Source of the DNA: Sphingobacterium sp. GVS05A
GTDB taxonomy: Bacteria; Bacteroidota; Bacteroidia; Sphingobacteriales; Sphingobacteriaceae
Assembly: GCF_019969845.1 (NCBI RefSeq)
Contig: NZ_JAHXYR010000002.1
Coordinates: 558,001-622,000 of the forward strand
Length of the DNA: 64,000 bases
Direction: 5' to 3'
Shown here: positions 37,024 to 46,086 of the stretch, piece after piece
How the letters are laid out: every line of letters begins with the position of its first letter
How positions within the stretch are numbered: the first letter of the stretch is position 1
Notes under the pieces: model-generated
What the model saw: the letters and a program-made list of their open reading frames with translations, nothing else
What the model was told of the DNA's origin: nothing
Database searches by the model: none
Position numbers and translations under genes: made by a program

Positions 37024-39421
37024 ATTTGTGTTTGTTGTCCCCCCACTGACAGGTCATGTCAATCCGACGTTGAGCATTGGTGCTGAACTATTGGAAAGAG
37101 GACATGAGGTAGCTTGGATCAGTCTTGACAAAAACTTAACTGATAAACTTCCAGCTGGCGGAAAGCTTTTGCTTATTCAATATGACCAGACGGATGAAGA
37201 AAAAAAAGAAAGCGAACAGTACCTTGATATCATTTCAAAAAAGATTGTCTATGGTATCGATAGCATCAAGTTTCTTTATGAAGATGTACTTATCCCTTTA
37301 AATAGACATTGTTATAAAGGTATCCTTACCTTATTAGAGGCATTTGCACCTGATCTCGTGATTGGCGACCATCAATTATTTGCGGCATCCATCGCTGCAA
37401 AAAAACTAGGGCTCCGCTATGCGACCACTGTCACGGCTCCCGCAGCTATTAAAATTGTCAGTGAACTCCCAAAGGTACACGAATGGGAAGAAAAGCAGAT
37501 CGTTGCTTTACAACAGGAACTCGGGCTAACTGGAAATAAATCTTTGGATTGCTCGGATTTGCTTACGCTTGTCTTAACATCCCGTTATTTCTTTGGTGAG
37601 ATGGATCTCAGCTCAAACTATCAGTTCACAGGACCTGTCCTGGCCGAACGTCGGGTATCGGCTGTATTTGACTGGGATAAACTGCATGCTAGTAATCGAA
37701 AAAAAATCCTGGTCAGTATTGGTACTACCTTTGATCATGACCATAAGAAAGCATTTTTCCAAAAGGTTATCGATGCATTTGCAGGAGAAGACTTAACAGT
37801 CGTCGTCGTTTCAGATCCGCAGCTATTTGATGCCTGGCCTGAAAACTTCATGGTTTATCAACAAATCCCGCAATTGGATCTGTTACCACATCTGGATGCT
37901 GTTGTATGCCATGGTGGCCATAATACGGTTTCCGAAACTCTTTCACAGGGTCTACCACTTGTGGTCATCCCGATCGCTTACGATCAGTCACATGTCGCGG
38001 GTCGCGTAGTGCGTACCGGTGCCGGTGAACGACTGAATTTCAATCGCTTTAAAGCACATCATTTAAAAGACAGTGTCCATACCATCTTGAATAATCCAAC
38101 CTATCGTGAAGCTGCACATACCGTCCGTCAATCTTTTGTCGATGCGGGTGGCACGAAAACCGCAGCGGACCTCTTGGAACAAACTGCCGCTCCTATCGCT
38201 TCAAGAGCGGATGTACCGGCTAAGTTCCTCTTTGTTGTTCCACCATTTTTTGGACATATCAGCCCAACATTAAGTGTAGGTGCAAGCCTCCTTGCCCGTG
38301 GGCATGAAGTCCGGTGGTTTGGCATAACGCCATTAGCTGATCATCATATCCCCGAAGGTGGAAGTTATATCTATCCTGAAGCGGATCTGGTACCTTTTCA
38401 GGAGGAACTCCAACAGCTATTGAAACGTCAGGATGATGGTCCCTCCTGTTCGGGCCCTGAAGTCATGAAACTGGCGCTGGAAGAAACCTATGTCCCGATC
38501 GCGAAAATGATGATGCCGGGATTGGAACGTCTTCTCGGCCAATGGCAACCTGATGTGATCGTAAACGACTGCATCACCTTTGGAGGTGCGTTATTCGCAC
38601 ATAAACATCAGATCCCTTGTGTGACAACGACTCCCGTTCCACCGGATGTCATGGGCGACACGGAGAAGAGTGCTCCTAAGATATTTGAGTGGCAGCAAAA
38701 TCTGATCAAAGACCTTCAAAAGGCCGTGGGAATTTATGATGAAGGAATCTTTATACACTCCCATCAGCTTAACCTGATATTTACGTCACAAGCTTTTGCC
38801 GGTTTTGAAACGGTACCGCCTCACATGAAATTTGTCGGACCGGTCAAAGGTCGTCCAAACAATACCCCTTTTGACTGGGAACGTTTGGCCGCCAGCACTA
38901 CTCCAAAAGTATTTGTATCCTTAGGTACACTACTCGTGGATATTCGAAAAGCATTTTTCGGTAAACTGATCGAGGCCTTTGCCGATCAGCCGGTGACAAT
39001 TATTGCCGCTACCCCACCAGAAATATTTGAAGAATGGCCTTCCAATTTTATTGTGAGTGGCTTTGTTCCCCAATCTGCTTTGATGCCACACATGGATATG
39101 GTTATTTGCCATGGGGGCTTCAATACGGTGAACGACACCTTTACAAATGGTTTACCCATGCTGATCACACCAATCGCCTATGATCATTTTCATACAGCCA
39201 AACTTATTGAGCAGGCGGGTTGCGGGCTTAGCATCCGATACAAACGTATGCGTATAGATGCATTGCGGGACACCGTGTTTGAATTGTTGGAAAACCCGAT
39301 CTATCGAAATGCCGCCAAGGAGGTACAGAAGACCTTTCTAACCGCTGGCGGTAACGACCAGGCGGTAGCGCTATTGGAAGATTTTGTGAAACAAGAATGT
39401 TTGACATTGGCACAGGTGTAG
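37016..39421 (+). CDS. Fused double GT1-type glycosyltransferase, 801 aa
   Basis: The chosen ATG (37016) overlaps the hydrolase stop by 8 bases; an upstream alternative start at 36983 would add 11 residues that do not belong to the fold. Two complete GT-B glycosyltransferases of the UGT/MGT type are joined head to tail. Unit 1 (1 to about 395) starts AKFVFVVPPLTGHVNPTLS and has the donor motif VVCHGGHNTVSETLSQGLP. Unit 2 (about 402-801) starts AKFLFVVPPFFGHISPTLS and has VICHGGFNTVNDTFTNGLP. Each has its own nucleotide-sugar site, so the protein could add two sugars in turn, or one unit may be regulatory. The family usually glycosylates lipid-like or polyketide acceptors, which suits this operon. 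Confidence 0.9.
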   Translation: MAKFVFVVPPLTGHVNPTLSIGAELLERGHEVAWISLDKNLTDKLPAGGKLLLIQYDQTDEEKKESEQYLDIISKKIVYGIDSIKFLYEDVLIPLNRHCYKGILTLLEAFAPDLVIGDHQLFAASIAAKKLGLRYATTVTAPAAIKIVSELPKVHEWEEKQIVALQQELGLTGNKSLDCSDLLTLVLTSRYFFGEMDLSSNYQFTGPVLAERRVSAVFDWDKLHASNRKKILVSIGTTFDHDHKKAFFQKVIDAFAGEDLTVVVVSDPQLFDAWPENFMVYQQIPQLDLLPHLDAVVCHGGHNTVSETLSQGLPLVVIPIAYDQSHVAGRVVRTGAGERLNFNRFKAHHLKDSVHTILNNPTYREAAHTVRQSFVDAGGTKTAADLLEQTAAPIASRADVPAKFLFVVPPFFGHISPTLSVGASLLARGHEVRWFGITPLADHHIPEGGSYIYPEADLVPFQEELQQLLKRQDDGPSCSGPEVMKLALEETYVPIAKMMMPGLERLLGQWQPDVIVNDCITFGGALFAHKHQIPCVTTTPVPPDVMGDTEKSAPKIFEWQQNLIKDLQKAVGIYDEGIFIHSHQLNLIFTSQAFAGFETVPPHMKFVGPVKGRPNNTPFDWERLAASTTPKVFVSLGTLLVDIRKAFFGKLIEAFADQPVTIIAATPPEIFEEWPSNFIVSGFVPQSALMPHMDMVICHGGFNTVNDTFTNGLPMLITPIAYDHFHTAKLIEQAGCGLSIRYKRMRIDALRDTVFELLENPIYRNAAKEVQKTFLTAGGNDQAVALLEDFVKQECLTLAQV

Positions 39422-39424
39422 GCG

Positions 39425-40696
39425 ATGAAAAGAAAACTATTATTTGGTGAGCGCATGCTGTTGGGGGATGGAACTGAACCCTTCAACGCCGTCATTCCCT
39501 TTCGGCTACGTGGTGTTTTCAGCGAAGAAGATATCAAATACGCCTTGAGCCGATTACAGGAAAAACATCCCTGGCTGCGGGCACTTATCCAACATGATGA
39601 CAAAAATACACCTTGGTTTCAGGTTCCGGAATTAACCGTATCGATTCCGATACGCTTAGTAAACCGAAAAAGTGAAGACGACTGGCAAGAGGAATCCAAA
39701 AAGGAATGGCATTCGACCTTCGATTATCAGACGAAACCATTAATCCGATTTGTCTGGATTAAGGGGGAAGAAGTCTCAGATATGCTATTTGTTTTCCATC
39801 ATTGCTTATGTGATGGTGGCTCGGCCATGGCATTATTGTATGAATTTCTAAAAGTACTGGACAATCCGGCCGCGGAAATCGGACTGGAAAATCCGATCCT
39901 TGGCATTGAAGATGTCGTACCAGAACATATCTTACAGAGTGGTAAGAAGCGGTTTAAGGCAAAAACAATTGGCCGATTAGCAGCTTTAGCTATTAAATGT
40001 ATTCCGGTCGGCAGAAAAGCGATCGATCGGCAGACAGACTATCTGATTCATTGGAAGTTTGACCAAGCCACCAGCAAGCAACTTATTTCTCATTGCAAGT
40101 CATTGGATGTCACGGTCAACACATTTCTGGGGGCCACGGTATTGCAGGCATTCCGGAAAGTACGTGGTTCGTCGGCATTCAATAAAGTTTCCTGCCCAGT
40201 AGATATCAGGCGTTTTGCACCACAGATAAAAGATGACCATATTTTTGCTTTCGGATTAATGATTGTCATGTCTTCGAACCAGAAAATAAGCTTTTTGGAT
40301 AACCTCCGGTTGATGCAGGATGACGTGGAACGCAAAACAGCGAAGCTCAATCCTTATATCACCATGATGGTCATGGAATCTGCCCACGATGCCCTAAAAA
40401 ACTTTACCAGACTCTTAAAACGGGGCAAGTCATCCAATGACTGTATGTTTTCCAATTTGGGACGAATACAGATCCCCGATCAATATCGGGCATTCAGCCT
40501 GGAAACAATCTTCAGTCCTTCGGTCATTGGTCCTTTGGGCAATACAACGACCATGGTCACCTCTACCTTTCGTGGACAAATGGATTTCTCCTTTATGGGA
40601 AGTGAGGGTTATTTACCACAGGGGGAAGCATTGGCCATTCGCGATGAGATCATCGATCAGATCAAACAACAATTAGATTACCAGGTAGCATCATGA
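39425..40696 (+). CDS. PapA/condensation-type acyltransferase, 423 aa
   Basis: The catalytic motif HHCLCDGGS near residue 122 is the HHxxxDG box of the condensation/PapA/alcohol-acyltransferase superfamily. MKRKLLFGERMLLGDG is the usual lead-in, and DIRRFAPQ with a later SNLGRI matches PapA-like enzymes. These transfer an acyl chain from a carrier protein or CoA onto a hydroxyl. Placed after the double glycosyltransferase, it may esterify a sugar or the lipid hydroxyl. The gene lies 3 bases after the glycosyltransferase and overlaps the next gene by 4 bases. Confidence 0.82.
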   Translation: MKRKLLFGERMLLGDGTEPFNAVIPFRLRGVFSEEDIKYALSRLQEKHPWLRALIQHDDKNTPWFQVPELTVSIPIRLVNRKSEDDWQEESKKEWHSTFDYQTKPLIRFVWIKGEEVSDMLFVFHHCLCDGGSAMALLYEFLKVLDNPAAEIGLENPILGIEDVVPEHILQSGKKRFKAKTIGRLAALAIKCIPVGRKAIDRQTDYLIHWKFDQATSKQLISHCKSLDVTVNTFLGATVLQAFRKVRGSSAFNKVSCPVDIRRFAPQIKDDHIFAFGLMIVMSSNQKISFLDNLRLMQDDVERKTAKLNPYITMMVMESAHDALKNFTRLLKRGKSSNDCMFSNLGRIQIPDQYRAFSLETIFSPSVIGPLGNTTTMVTSTFRGQMDFSFMGSEGYLPQGEALAIRDEIIDQIKQQLDYQVAS

Positions 40697-41946
40697 TCGA
40701 GAGAAAACTAATGATGGTGGAACGGATCATGTATGTTGATGCCGAAACACCCTTAAACTGTGTATTTGCTGCAAAGATAAGCGGGGAGATCGCCGAAGAA
40801 CACCTTCGGAATGCCCTCAACAAAATTCAGCAAAAACATCCATTGCTCCGATCGGTTATCCGTATAGAGGATGCAAAGCAACCCCGGTTTGCGGTCAAAG
40901 AAGATATGGAATCTATTCCACTCCATATTGTCCAACGTCAAACGGATATGGATTGGATGACAGAGTCGGAACGGGAATGGTATCGCCCCTTTAAAGCTGA
41001 CAATAAGCCACTAGCCCAATTGGTATGGGTCAAAGGTAATTCCGCTTCGGAGCTGCTTTGGGTATTACCACATTGTGTCTGTGATGGAACCAGTATCGTC
41101 ACGTTGATGCGGGAGCTACTTTGCCTGTTGGATAACCCCGATAGGGAACTCGAGCCCTACCAGCTCTTTGAATCGGTTCATGAATTCCTGCCGCAAGGCT
41201 TTGAGCTTCAAAAAAAATCACGTAGAGCCAAATTCTATTTGCTATTGGCAAGATTTTTCTTTTTCCTGCAACGAAAGAGTAGAAAAAGAAATTTAGGAAA
41301 AAACTATGCGATGCACTGGAAACTGGATGCAGAAACAACGGCTGCCATAACCCAAGGCTGTAAAGATCAAAGCATTTCTGTCCATGCGCTCCTATGCACG
41401 ACATTTATGCAAGCTTTTCGGGAGGTGCAAGGTAAAGCTGCAAAAAATAAAGTGATCAGCCCGGTTGATATCCGGCACTTTATTCCAGAAATCAAACAGG
41501 ACCACATGTTTGCTTTTGCACCAACGGTGGAGCTTTCACTAAAAAAGGGGAATGATAATATCGTGGATACTGCGAAAGATATCAAAACGGCGCTCACACA
41601 AAAAATAGAAAAGATGGATGCCCGGGAGCTACTCTGGATGGGGGAACAGATGCACCCGCTAGTGGAGCGTATGATTTCTATGTTAAAATCGAGCCCGGGA
41701 GGACATGACGTCACGCTATCCAATATGGGTAAGCTCCAGATTCCAAACGAGTACAACAACTTCACTCTGGAGACCATATACAGTCCAACAGTGGCTTTCC
41801 CCTGGTTGAATTCAAATACCTTGGTTGCAACGACGTTCAATCAACAAATGGATTTCACGTTTATGTCCAATGAAGATTTTTTACCAAAAGAAGAAGCGAT
41901 TAAAATAAAAGATAAGGCGATCGCACTCATGACCTTATCCCTATAA
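40693..41946 (+). CDS. Second PapA/condensation-type acyltransferase, 417 aa
   Basis: This is a paralogue of the preceding gene: MIERKLMMVERIMYVDAETP, a DIRHFIPEIKQDH segment and SNMGKLQIP align in order. The active box is PHCVCDGTS near residue 120; the catalytic second His and the DG are kept while the first His is Pro. An active enzyme is therefore likely. It probably adds a second acyl chain, or a chain at another position. Its start is ATGA-coupled to the stop of the first copy. Confidence 0.8.
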   Translation: MIERKLMMVERIMYVDAETPLNCVFAAKISGEIAEEHLRNALNKIQQKHPLLRSVIRIEDAKQPRFAVKEDMESIPLHIVQRQTDMDWMTESEREWYRPFKADNKPLAQLVWVKGNSASELLWVLPHCVCDGTSIVTLMRELLCLLDNPDRELEPYQLFESVHEFLPQGFELQKKSRRAKFYLLLARFFFFLQRKSRKRNLGKNYAMHWKLDAETTAAITQGCKDQSISVHALLCTTFMQAFREVQGKAAKNKVISPVDIRHFIPEIKQDHMFAFAPTVELSLKKGNDNIVDTAKDIKTALTQKIEKMDARELLWMGEQMHPLVERMISMLKSSPGGHDVTLSNMGKLQIPNEYNNFTLETIYSPTVAFPWLNSNTLVATTFNQQMDFTFMSNEDFLPKEEAIKIKDKAIALMTLSL

Positions 41947-41954
41947 CACTCCAC

Positions 41955-42497
41955 ATGACGAAGTTTACGGAACTAAAGAAAATAAAAAAAACAACGCTCA
42001 AGCGCTTTTTAAGGAAGCGTGCAATTTATTATATCCTCCCAAATGTATTCTTCAATTTCCTGGTTGCCTACGCCAGCTTTCAGGAGCTGGGATATACCCA
42101 CTTTTTTGCTGGCCCACAAAGTCTGGCTCGACTGACACTACCAATGGCGATATTTTTACCTATTGTTCTTACAATGGATATTATCAAGCGGGTGATCGCA
42201 GCCATAGAACAGGAGTCGATCGCATTAACAGTAGACAGTGAACTGAACAGGAATAAATTTATTACGAAGCTGTGTGTTATCCATGGCTTCGTAACAGGTT
42301 TATTGGTATTCCTATGTCTCCTATTGGCACAATATAATCTATCTACACACTACAAGTTAAATGCGACTGCAATGGCTATTTTAGATGCGCTGCTCGCAGG
42401 TGTATTATCGATTTTGTTCACCTACTTACCAATCAGGAAATTAAGAAAACATTTGTCTGAACCTTCGTTAGTCATGCAGGAAATAGAACGAAATTAG
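41955..42497 (+). CDS. Integral membrane protein of the lipid operon, 180 aa
   Basis: A basic N-terminus (KKIKKTTLKRFLRKR) precedes four predicted membrane helices: YILPNVFFNFLVAYASF, TLPMAIFLPIVLTMDII, VIHGFVTGLLVFLCLLLA and AMAILDALLAGVLSILFTYL. I recognise no family. As the last gene of the operon (8 bases after the acyltransferase) it could help move or place the lipid at the membrane, but nothing in the sequence shows a transport fold. Confidence 0.7.
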   Translation: MTKFTELKKIKKTTLKRFLRKRAIYYILPNVFFNFLVAYASFQELGYTHFFAGPQSLARLTLPMAIFLPIVLTMDIIKRVIAAIEQESIALTVDSELNRNKFITKLCVIHGFVTGLLVFLCLLLAQYNLSTHYKLNATAMAILDALLAGVLSILFTYLPIRKLRKHLSEPSLVMQEIERN

Positions 42498-42620
42498 CTT
42501 CCCATTAGGGGAAGCTTGCCCTTCTAACATTTGCTACCTAACGTCAGTATATGCTTTTTTCAGAAATAAAAATGCTGTAATGTCCTGATCTTGGGTTTTA
42601 TTGACTATTAGAATTAAACA

Positions 42621-42662
42621 AAAAGGGCCGTATCAAAATAATTATTTTGATACGGCCCTTTT
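42621..42662. terminator. Bidirectional terminator between the lipid operon and the TPR gene
   Basis: A perfect 19-bp stem (42621-42639 with 42644-42662) around AATT, starting with AAAA and ending with TTTT so that both strands have a T-run. It serves the two convergent genes. Confidence 0.93.
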
Positions 42663-42683
42663 TCAATCGCCAAAAAATTGCTG

Positions 42684-45224
42684 TTACTTATTGTTCAATT
42701 TCTGTAAACGCTCCTTTGCTGACGGGACGATATCATCGTCTTTTTCATAATTTTCAATCACACTTTTCAGCGTACTCTTCGCCTGGAAAGCATTGCCTTT
42801 ACGCGCATAGGTATCTGCAAGCAATACGAAGCTCTTGGCCACCCAATATTCCTGGGGCTCCCTGTTGTTAATCACATCAAAGGCAGTTTCTTGGGCTTTA
42901 TCGTACTCCTTGTTATCATACTGCAGTTGTCCCACACGGTAACGCGCCTCTGCCCCTACCGCCGTTTGACTCTTCAGAGCGGCCAGATTGAGCTCTTTCA
43001 TGGCCGACGTTATATTCTTTTCCTTCAGAAAAGCCCTGCCACTGTATAAGTGTGCCTTGGCAATTTCCTCCTCTGTTGCACCATCGTAATCCTTTACAAA
43101 CTGCACATATTTGGCCATCTGCTCCATATCGCCGAGTTCGAAATAACAGATCATCAGGTTGGTTACTGCGTAACCATAGTTTTTCTTGTATTCGGAATTT
43201 AGCTCCAATTTTTTGAGGTGTACAATGGCCTCGTTGTATTCCTTTAGCTCCAGATACAGCGCAGCCACCGTCAGCAAGGTATTCTCTGTATACTTACTCG
43301 TCCAGTCGTTTAGGATGATATTCAGATCGTGTAGCGCTTCCTGCGGATGCCCGGTCTTGTATGAACTCACCCCACGGATGTAACGTGCATATTTTACTTG
43401 TTTGGGTTTCGGAAATTTATCAAAATAGGCGTTGATCGCTTCCACAGCTGCTCCGTATTCTCCTCTAGCAAAGAGGGATTGTGCTGCTTGGAAAGCCTGG
43501 TCATCCTGCTCTGCAGGGCTCAAATTACCAACATTTGAACCGATCGCATAGCGGATATAGCTTGTGGCATCGCCTTGGTCGAGGTAGATGTTTTCAATGA
43601 AACGCATTGCCTGTTCGGCCTCAGCAGTTCGCGCATATTTCTCCACCACCTGTTGGAAGGTAGCTTTGGCCGGTTCGGGTTCATCATTATTGTATTGCAC
43701 GAGTCCAATGGTCATCAGCGCACGCGGGACATAGCTGCTCCGCGGATACTTCTCGATCATCCCTTGCAGTCCTTTGAGCGCGTTCTCATAATCGCCCATC
43801 ATGAAATAGGTGTAAGGAATCTCAAAGGCCGCGTCATCGGCATAGTTGGAAGATGGATATTGTTTCAGAACAGACCGCAAGGTGCTAAGCTTGGTTTCAT
43901 TGTCGCCCTGTAGGCCAAAGATCACACCACGCTGGAAGTAGGCATAGTCCTGATTAGGCGCTTTGCCGTTGATCAGCTTGTCATAGTAACTGTTAGCCCG
44001 GCCGTAATCGCGCAGGCACAGATACGAATCGCCCAGACGTGCGATCACGTCATACCGTATATTTTCATCCACCGTACTTCCGCCGGCTTTCAGAAAGCGT
44101 TCAAAATAATCGGCCGCCAGTGCGAAACGGTTATTTCTGTAGGCCGCATAAGCCAACCCATAATTAGCATAATTATAGACCTCGTTGTCTCTTGCAGCAG
44201 GCAAGCTCAGAAACTGGGAGAAATTTTCCACGGCCTCCCCGAATTTGCGCACTTCATACATCGCTTCCGCTTTCCAATAGGTAGCCAGGGCCGCCATTTC
44301 TGCATTGATCGGGAATTTTTCCGAACGCATAAACATGGAGATGCTATTTTCGAAAGCACGCTCGTTATAAAACTCCAGTCCGCGGTAGTAGGTTACCTTT
44401 TGATAGATCGCATCGACCTCCCGACCTCGCTTCTTCAACGACTCCAGCAGGCTAACCCCAGCATGAAAGTTGGTCGTCCCCCGCAAAATTTCAGCCGATA
44501 GTGATTCCGGGCTTTCCTTATTTTTTGCCCCCGGATCAGCAGGTTTCTCTTCCTGAGCAATATATCTCTCGAGGACTTTTTGTGCGGCTTGTGTGGAGTC
44601 CATGGCAAGAAGGACTTTGGCGTAGTTAAATAGCGCATCGGCTTTCACTTGCCGATCCAGATCCAGTTTCGTCGCTTTGACGAAGGCATTTCGCGCCGCC
44701 TGCTTGTCGCCCGTTTCCAGGGCGATATGGCCCAAGGTCATGATCGCTCCTTGATAAAAGGCATCAGAAGGTTTCATCGATTCCATCATACCACTCGCTC
44801 TTTTGTATTCACCGGCCCCATAGGCCAGATAGCTGATGCGGTAATTGTCGATATTGCTTTGCGAAGCGTCCGGATGACGTTTCATCAACTCATGGTAATA
44901 TGCCTGTTTGTATTTTTGTTGTGCCAAATAGGTGCTGGTGGCGATCTGGCGCAGCTCCGTCTCGATCGCATCGCGGTTGATAAGCTTCATATTTGGGCTC
45001 CGGCGTACCTTCACGGCATCGGCCAGCATCGGTCGGTAGTCGCGTACGACATCGATGGAATCCATCGTTTGAACTTGCCCTTCAATCCCTTTTTGATTCT
45101 GTTGGCCCTTTTCTTTCTGCTGTTTCTCTACTTCTTGCGTATACCCGGTAACCAGCAAAGCTGAAAGTACCCCGGTAAACAGGTATTTCAGGTAATTGTC
45201 GCCGATTCTTTCTTTCAATATCAT
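42684..45224 (-). CDS. Exported tetratricopeptide-repeat protein, 846 aa
   Basis: A hydrophobic segment near residues 13-27 (YLFTGVLSALLVTGYTQ) suggests export. The segment DSIDVVRDYRPMLADAVK follows, and from about residue 85 to the end the protein is a long run of TPR helix pairs. Examples are NEVYNYANYGLAYAAYRNNR, SNYADDAAFEIPYTYFMMGD and EARYRVGQLQYDNKEYDKAQ. The fold points to a periplasmic scaffold or outer-membrane-associated assembly factor. No catalytic motif is visible. It is a single gene sharing a terminator with the lipid operon; any functional tie to that operon is unproven. Confidence 0.78.
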   Translation of the reverse strand: MILKERIGDNYLKYLFTGVLSALLVTGYTQEVEKQQKEKGQQNQKGIEGQVQTMDSIDVVRDYRPMLADAVKVRRSPNMKLINRDAIETELRQIATSTYLAQQKYKQAYYHELMKRHPDASQSNIDNYRISYLAYGAGEYKRASGMMESMKPSDAFYQGAIMTLGHIALETGDKQAARNAFVKATKLDLDRQVKADALFNYAKVLLAMDSTQAAQKVLERYIAQEEKPADPGAKNKESPESLSAEILRGTTNFHAGVSLLESLKKRGREVDAIYQKVTYYRGLEFYNERAFENSISMFMRSEKFPINAEMAALATYWKAEAMYEVRKFGEAVENFSQFLSLPAARDNEVYNYANYGLAYAAYRNNRFALAADYFERFLKAGGSTVDENIRYDVIARLGDSYLCLRDYGRANSYYDKLINGKAPNQDYAYFQRGVIFGLQGDNETKLSTLRSVLKQYPSSNYADDAAFEIPYTYFMMGDYENALKGLQGMIEKYPRSSYVPRALMTIGLVQYNNDEPEPAKATFQQVVEKYARTAEAEQAMRFIENIYLDQGDATSYIRYAIGSNVGNLSPAEQDDQAFQAAQSLFARGEYGAAVEAINAYFDKFPKPKQVKYARYIRGVSSYKTGHPQEALHDLNIILNDWTSKYTENTLLTVAALYLELKEYNEAIVHLKKLELNSEYKKNYGYAVTNLMICYFELGDMEQMAKYVQFVKDYDGATEEEIAKAHLYSGRAFLKEKNITSAMKELNLAALKSQTAVGAEARYRVGQLQYDNKEYDKAQETAFDVINNREPQEYWVAKSFVLLADTYARKGNAFQAKSTLKSVIENYEKDDDIVPSAKERLQKLNNK

Positions 45225-45439
45225 TGTTTGTTCTTATTTCTGAGTTTTTTCAACCTTTCCTTTGCCGAGGAGACAATAGTTTAATCTTTCACTAATTTTA
45301 GATAGCCAAAACTAAAGAATTCCGACCAAATTAGGTAAATTGCCAGGAAAAAATCCACCTCGTTTCCACGATACCCGACTCCTTTGCTCGCTATCGGCAA
45401 AGAATTGATACAATAATGGAGCCAAGAAGAGAAATAAAT

Positions 45440-45634
45440 AGGAGGTGATCCCCTAAGAAGTTGCAGGATCTCATCCCACCTAGAAACAAAAAAAGCCCTA
45501 ACTTTCGTTAGAGCTTTTCAGTCGGGGTGGCAGGATTGGCTCAGCCACACAATGCCCAAACACGACCCTGAGCCTCCTCCGGATCGAACCTCGCAGCTCC
45601 TTAAGAGGTCGTAGGTTCTCATCCCACCTAGAAA
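45440..45634 (-). repeat. tRNA-Pro-derived tandem repeat, locus 3
   Basis: Nearly identical to locus 1. It has a terminator copy at about 45487-45518, a tRNA 3' remnant at about 45521-45537, and the same 44-base insert with the GGCTCAG/CTGAGCC inverted repeat between GGAT repeats. A GGATCGAACCT remnant and an inverted T-arm-like segment follow. The repeat period is 148 bases. The remaining bases of the gap 45225-45669 hold no gene that I can support. Confidence 0.75.
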
Positions 45635-45666
45635 CAAAAAAAGCCCTAACTTTCGTTAGAGCTTTT
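45635..45666 (-). terminator. Intrinsic terminator of tRNA-Pro copy 3
   Basis: Same stem, GAAA loop and T-run as after copies 1 and 2. Confidence 0.85.
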
Positions 45667-45669
45667 CAG

Positions 45670-45743
45670 TCGGGGTGGCAGGATTCGAACCTACGACCTC
45701 CACATCCCAAATGTGGCGCGATACCGGGCTACGCTACACCCCG
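45670..45743 (-). tRNA. tRNA-Pro (anticodon TGG), copy 3
   Basis: 74 bases with the same cloverleaf as copies 1 and 2 and the TGG anticodon. It is leftward and followed by the same terminator. Three isoacceptor copies for one proline anticodon in 30 kb is uncommon for a Bacteroidota chromosome. Confidence 0.96.
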
Positions 45744-45773
45744 AAAAGGTATCACCTTTGTTTTTGTGTGGCA

Positions 45774-45804
45774 CAAATATCGAATCAATTTTTCAATTTG
45801 TCAA
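45774..45804 (-). promoter_or_regulatory. Promoter of tRNA-Pro copy 3
   Basis: Reverse-strand TTG (45804-45802), 20 bases, then GATATTTG (45781-45774), one base off the -7 consensus. Confidence 0.5.
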
Positions 45805-45934
45805 GACCTAAGCTCATTTTTCACACTAAACCACTGATTAATTGTACAATATTTTTATCAGCTACATTTTAAATCCTCATTATTAAGGTCAAAAACGCGG
45901 TCAATTGGTATTATATAGGAATATTTAAAATAAC

Positions 45935-45966
45935 TTTAGATTATCCATTTCATTTTCATATCTTTG
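45935..45966 (+). promoter_or_regulatory. Promoter of rplS
   Basis: TTTA (45935-45938), 20 bases, TATCTTTG (45959-45966). The -7 box is perfect. Transcription would start near 45973 and give an unusually long leader of about 114 bases before the rplS ATG. Confidence 0.65.
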
Positions 45967-45977
45967 CATCCGATTTG

Positions 45978-45998
45978 ACTATCGGTCGATAGTTTTTT
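45978..45998 (+). promoter_or_regulatory. Terminator-like hairpin at the start of the rplS leader
   Basis: ACTATC-GGTC-GATAGT (45978-45993) is followed by TTTTTT. The stem is 6 bp and A/T-rich, so it would be a weak terminator. Its place about 5 bases after the predicted transcription start suggests attenuation or control of L19 synthesis. Confidence 0.4.
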
Positions 45999-46086
45999 CA
46001 AAAAGTATTTTCATATTCAAAAAATAAGTCGTAATATTGCATTCCGATTTTTACAGGATATAAATCGTTAATAATTACTCGAAATC

